Below, one piece after another: positions 6,015-7,427 of a DNA stretch of 7,427 nucleotides. Made by a program: the position numbers and the translations under genes. Position 1 is the first letter of the stretch. Each line of letters begins with the position of its first letter. This DNA comes from Oscillospiraceae bacterium (GTDB lineage Bacteria > Bacillota > Clostridia > Oscillospirales > Oscillospiraceae): NCBI GenBank assembly GCA_017405545.1, contig JAFRAF010000095.1:1-7427 (forward strand), written 5' to 3'. Below the pieces are notes generated by a model. That model had not been told where the DNA came from. It was given only the letters and a program-made list of their open reading frames with translations, and did not search any database.

Positions 6015-6533
6015 ATGATACGCTTGGCTACGGAGAAAGACATAGACCGCGTCGAGGAGATATATACGGCCATCCACGACGAGGAGGAGGCCGGCAGGGT
6101 CACCATAGGCTGGAACCGCAACATTTATCCCGTCCGCCAGACCGCCATTGACGCCCTGGGCCGCGGCGATCTCTTTGTGGAGGAGCTGGAGGGGCAAATC
6201 ACCGCCACCGGGATAATCAACCGGACCCAGCTGCCCGAATACGCCGACTGCCAGTGGAGCCATGACCCGCCGGAGGACAGGATCATGGTCCTGCACACCC
6301 TTGTGGTGGACCCGGCGGCCAAGGCCAGGGGCTACGGAAAGGCCTTCATCGATTTTTACGAGCGCTACGCCCTGGAACGGGACTGCCCCTACCTCAGAAT
6401 AGACACCCAAGCGAAAAACAAAAACGCCAGGCGCTTTTACGCCGGATTGGGCTATAAGGAGATGGGGATAGTGCCCTGCATGTTTTACGGCATCGGCATG
6501 GTTCAGCTCGTCTGCATCGAAAAAACCCTTTAG
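6015..6533 (+). CDS. GNAT-family N-acetyltransferase
   Basis: A 172-residue acetyl-CoA-dependent acyltransferase. The start MIRLATEKDIDRVEEIY is the usual GNAT first strand and helix. The central strand LHTLVVDP (93-100) leads to the pyrophosphate-binding loop ARGYGKA (104-110), and the C-terminal part has IDTQAKNKNARRFYAGLGY (129-147), where N137 and Y142 sit at usual cofactor-contact positions. The ATG at 6015 follows AAGAGGC. It has its own promoter and is divergent from the MarR operon. The full GNAT fold is present with no lesion. The acceptor (small molecule, peptide or protein) cannot be told; residues 72-88, between the fourth and fifth strands, are the most distinctive part. Confidence 0.93.
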   Translation: MIRLATEKDIDRVEEIYTAIHDEEEAGRVTIGWNRNIYPVRQTAIDALGRGDLFVEELEGQITATGIINRTQLPEYADCQWSHDPPEDRIMVLHTLVVDPAAKARGYGKAFIDFYERYALERDCPYLRIDTQAKNKNARRFYAGLGYKEMGIVPCMFYGIGMVQLVCIEKTL

Positions 6534-6600
6534 CCCTTCGCACCCTGCCGGGTTGTCCGGGTCTGTGATAATATTTTTTAAGAAAAAACCCGCTTTTCCC

Positions 6601-6629
6601 TTTACAAAGCCGCCGTCAGATGGTATTAT
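6601..6629 (+). promoter_or_regulatory. Sigma-A promoter of the PerR-like gene
   Basis: TTTACA (6601-6606), 17-base spacer, TATTAT (6624-6629). The predicted start is near 6636, inside the inverted repeat at 6633-6657. No convincing terminator was seen between the acetyltransferase stop and this promoter; only an A/T-rich 6-3-6 hairpin at 6574-6588 lies there. Confidence 0.6.
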
Positions 6630-6632
6630 GTA

Positions 6633-6657
6633 TTTAATAATAAATCCTATTATTAAA
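6633..6657. promoter_or_regulatory. Long perfect inverted repeat, candidate Fur/PerR-type operator
   Basis: TTTAATAATA (6633-6642) and TATTATTAAA (6648-6657) are perfect reverse complements separated by AATCC. The 10-5-10 repeat spans the predicted transcription start and ends a few bases before the ribosome site. A/T content resembles Fur-family boxes, but the classic PerR box is a 7-1-7 repeat, so the geometry differs. Autoregulation is inferred. Confidence 0.6.
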
Positions 6658-6670
6658 AAGGACGGCTATT

Positions 6671-7069
6671 GTGAAAAAATACAGCAGAAAAAGGGAAGCA
6701 ATTCTGGAGCTTATATGCTCCAGCTATAACCACCCCTCCGCCGAGTGGGTCTACGAACAGCTCAAGCCCGAGTTCCCGGATCTGAGCCTTGCCACTGTCT
6801 ACAGAAACATCGGCATGTTCGTGGACGAGGGGACGCTGGTCACCGTGGGCGTGGTGAACGGCCACTCCCGCTATGACGGAGATATACATCCCCACGCGCA
6901 TTTCATATGCGACTGCTGCGGCAGCGTGTCGGATGTAAACGCCGACATCGGGGAGGACGCGCAGGAGGCGGTCTCATCCATGTACGGCTGCGAGGTGCGC
7001 CGCTACGAACTCTGTTTCCGCGGAATATGCCGGGACTGCGCCGCGAAATCCGCCGCTGATCCCGATTGA
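6671..7069 (+). CDS. PerR-like Fur-family peroxide/metal regulator
   Basis: A 132-residue metalloregulator. The N-terminal winged helix contains [12 protein letters not shown] (21-32) and [13 protein letters not shown] (38-50). Aligned with Bacillus PerR, the regulatory metal site is H21, D69, H75, H77 and D88. The last is Asp as in PerR, where Fur has Glu. The structural zinc site is C80/C83 (CDCCG) and C120/C123 (GICRDC). This points to a peroxide sensor rather than an iron-uptake Fur. The N-terminus is shorter than PerR by about 16 residues. The GTG at 6671 follows AAAGGACGG; no upstream in-frame alternative with a ribosome site was seen. It sits 51 bases before a rubrerythrin, a common clostridial pairing. 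C82 is an extra cysteine inside the zinc motif. Confidence 0.93.
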   Translation: MKKYSRKREAILELICSSYNHPSAEWVYEQLKPEFPDLSLATVYRNIGMFVDEGTLVTVGVVNGHSRYDGDIHPHAHFICDCCGSVSDVNADIGEDAQEAVSSMYGCEVRRYELCFRGICRDCAAKSAADPD

Positions 7070-7094
7070 CATATTATACATACTATTTTTTAAT
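7066..7094 (+). promoter_or_regulatory. Possible separate promoter of the rubrerythrin gene
   Basis: A perfect TTGACA (7066-7071) overlaps the PerR stop codon and is followed after 17 bases by TTTAAT (7089-7094), one mismatch from consensus. TATTTTT (7084-7090) and AAAAATA (7096-7102) form a 7-5-7 inverted repeat over the -10 box. The rubrerythrin may therefore be expressed alone as well as by read-through. Confidence 0.5.
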
Positions 7095-7120
7095 CAAAAA
7101 TAACATGGAGGTTTTTACTA

Positions 7121-7427
7121 TGAAGAAGTTTGTGTGCACCGTTTGCGGTTTCGTTTGGGAAGGCGACGCTCCCCCCGAGAGATGCCCCCAGTGCAAGCAG
7201 CCCGCTGACAAGTTTGTCGAGCAGAAGGGCGAGATGGATTGGGCCGCCGAGCATGTGGTCGGCGTTGCCAAGGGCGTGGATCCCGAGATCGTCGAGGGTC
7301 TGAGAGGCAACTTCGAGGGCGAGTGCAGCGAGGTCGGCATGTACCTGGCCATGGCCCGCGTAGCCCATCGCGAGGGCTATCCCGAGATCGGCCTGTACTG
7401 GGAGAAGGCCGCGTGGGAAGAGGCTGA
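7121..7427 (+). CDS. Rubrerythrin with N-terminal rubredoxin domain (reverse type), 3' end missing
   Basis: Only the first 102 codons are in the window. Residues 4-26 form a rubredoxin-type iron site, with CTVCG (C6, C9) and CPQC (C22, C25). Residues 40-102 begin the four-helix ferritin-like domain: [24 protein letters not shown], with E68 at the first diiron ligand position, and WEEA at the edge, where E101 would start the expected ExxH ligand pair. In ordinary rubrerythrin the rubredoxin domain is C-terminal. The N-terminal order marks the reverse rubrerythrins of clostridia, which act as NADH-linked peroxidases and oxygen scavengers. The ATG at 7121 follows GGAGG. Placement right after a PerR-like gene supports peroxide-induced expression. 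Confidence 0.95.

Noticed and set aside
5994..6410. 138-codon minus-strand open frame opposite the acetyltransferase
   Set aside because: Shadow of a complete GNAT gene; no ribosome site or motif.
6541..6592. Terminator after the acetyltransferase
   Set aside because: Only a 4-bp ACCC/GGGT pairing and an A/T-only 6-3-6 hairpin are present; neither is convincing.
1..7427. CRISPR array, tRNA, insertion sequence or phage element
   Set aside because: No regularly spaced repeats, no cloverleaf, no transposase, integrase or terminal repeats were seen on either strand.

Overview
The window looks like a chromosomal segment from a GC-rich, anaerobic, low-oxygen-tolerant Firmicute, most plausibly a clostridial gut-type bacterium of the Oscillospirales/Ruminococcaceae kind. 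This is inferred from strong Shine-Dalgarno sites on every gene, GTG and TTG starts beside ATG, near-consensus sigma-A promoters with 17-base spacers, and the gene set: a clostridial-style C1A protease with a lectin-like domain, a YqhD/BDH-type alcohol dehydrogenase, an Isf-like flavoprotein, a PerR-type regulator and a rubrerythrin with an N-terminal rubredoxin domain. No rRNA, tRNA, CRISPR array, insertion sequence or phage gene was seen.

Layout. 1-1322 (minus) is the start of a secreted papain-family protease, running off the left edge. 1323-1788 is the only long gene-poor stretch. It holds the protease promoter, a hairpin, and a short relic (1547-1662, minus) that joins the start of a flavin-reductase gene out of frame to what looks like another oxidoreductase tail. 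1789-2385 (plus) is a TetR regulator divergent from the relic. 2465-3631 (minus) is an iron-dependent alcohol/aldehyde dehydrogenase, divergent from a second TetR regulator at 3845-4501 (plus); their two promoters share an overlapping -35 region. 4620-5255 (minus) is a flavodoxin-fold flavoprotein with a compact four-cysteine motif, downstream of a MarR regulator (5346-5801, minus) in a probable operon. 6015-6533 (plus) is a GNAT acetyltransferase. 6671-7069 (plus) is a PerR-like Fur-family regulator, followed by a reverse-type rubrerythrin from 7121 that runs off the right edge.

How it fits together. From about 1.5 kb to the right edge the window alternates one-component regulators (TetR, TetR, MarR, PerR) with redox enzymes (flavin-reductase relic, dehydrogenase, flavoprotein, rubrerythrin). 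Each regulator lies next to or divergent from an enzyme, with an inverted repeat in or near a recognisable promoter. The simplest reading is a set of small, separately controlled detoxification units for aldehydes or electrophiles, quinones or nitro compounds, and peroxide/oxygen. No single new multi-gene system is evident. The most unusual items are the fused relic and its orphaned TetR, the overlapping divergent promoters, the non-canonical long palindrome before the PerR-like gene, and a one-residue shortening of the protease catalytic motif.
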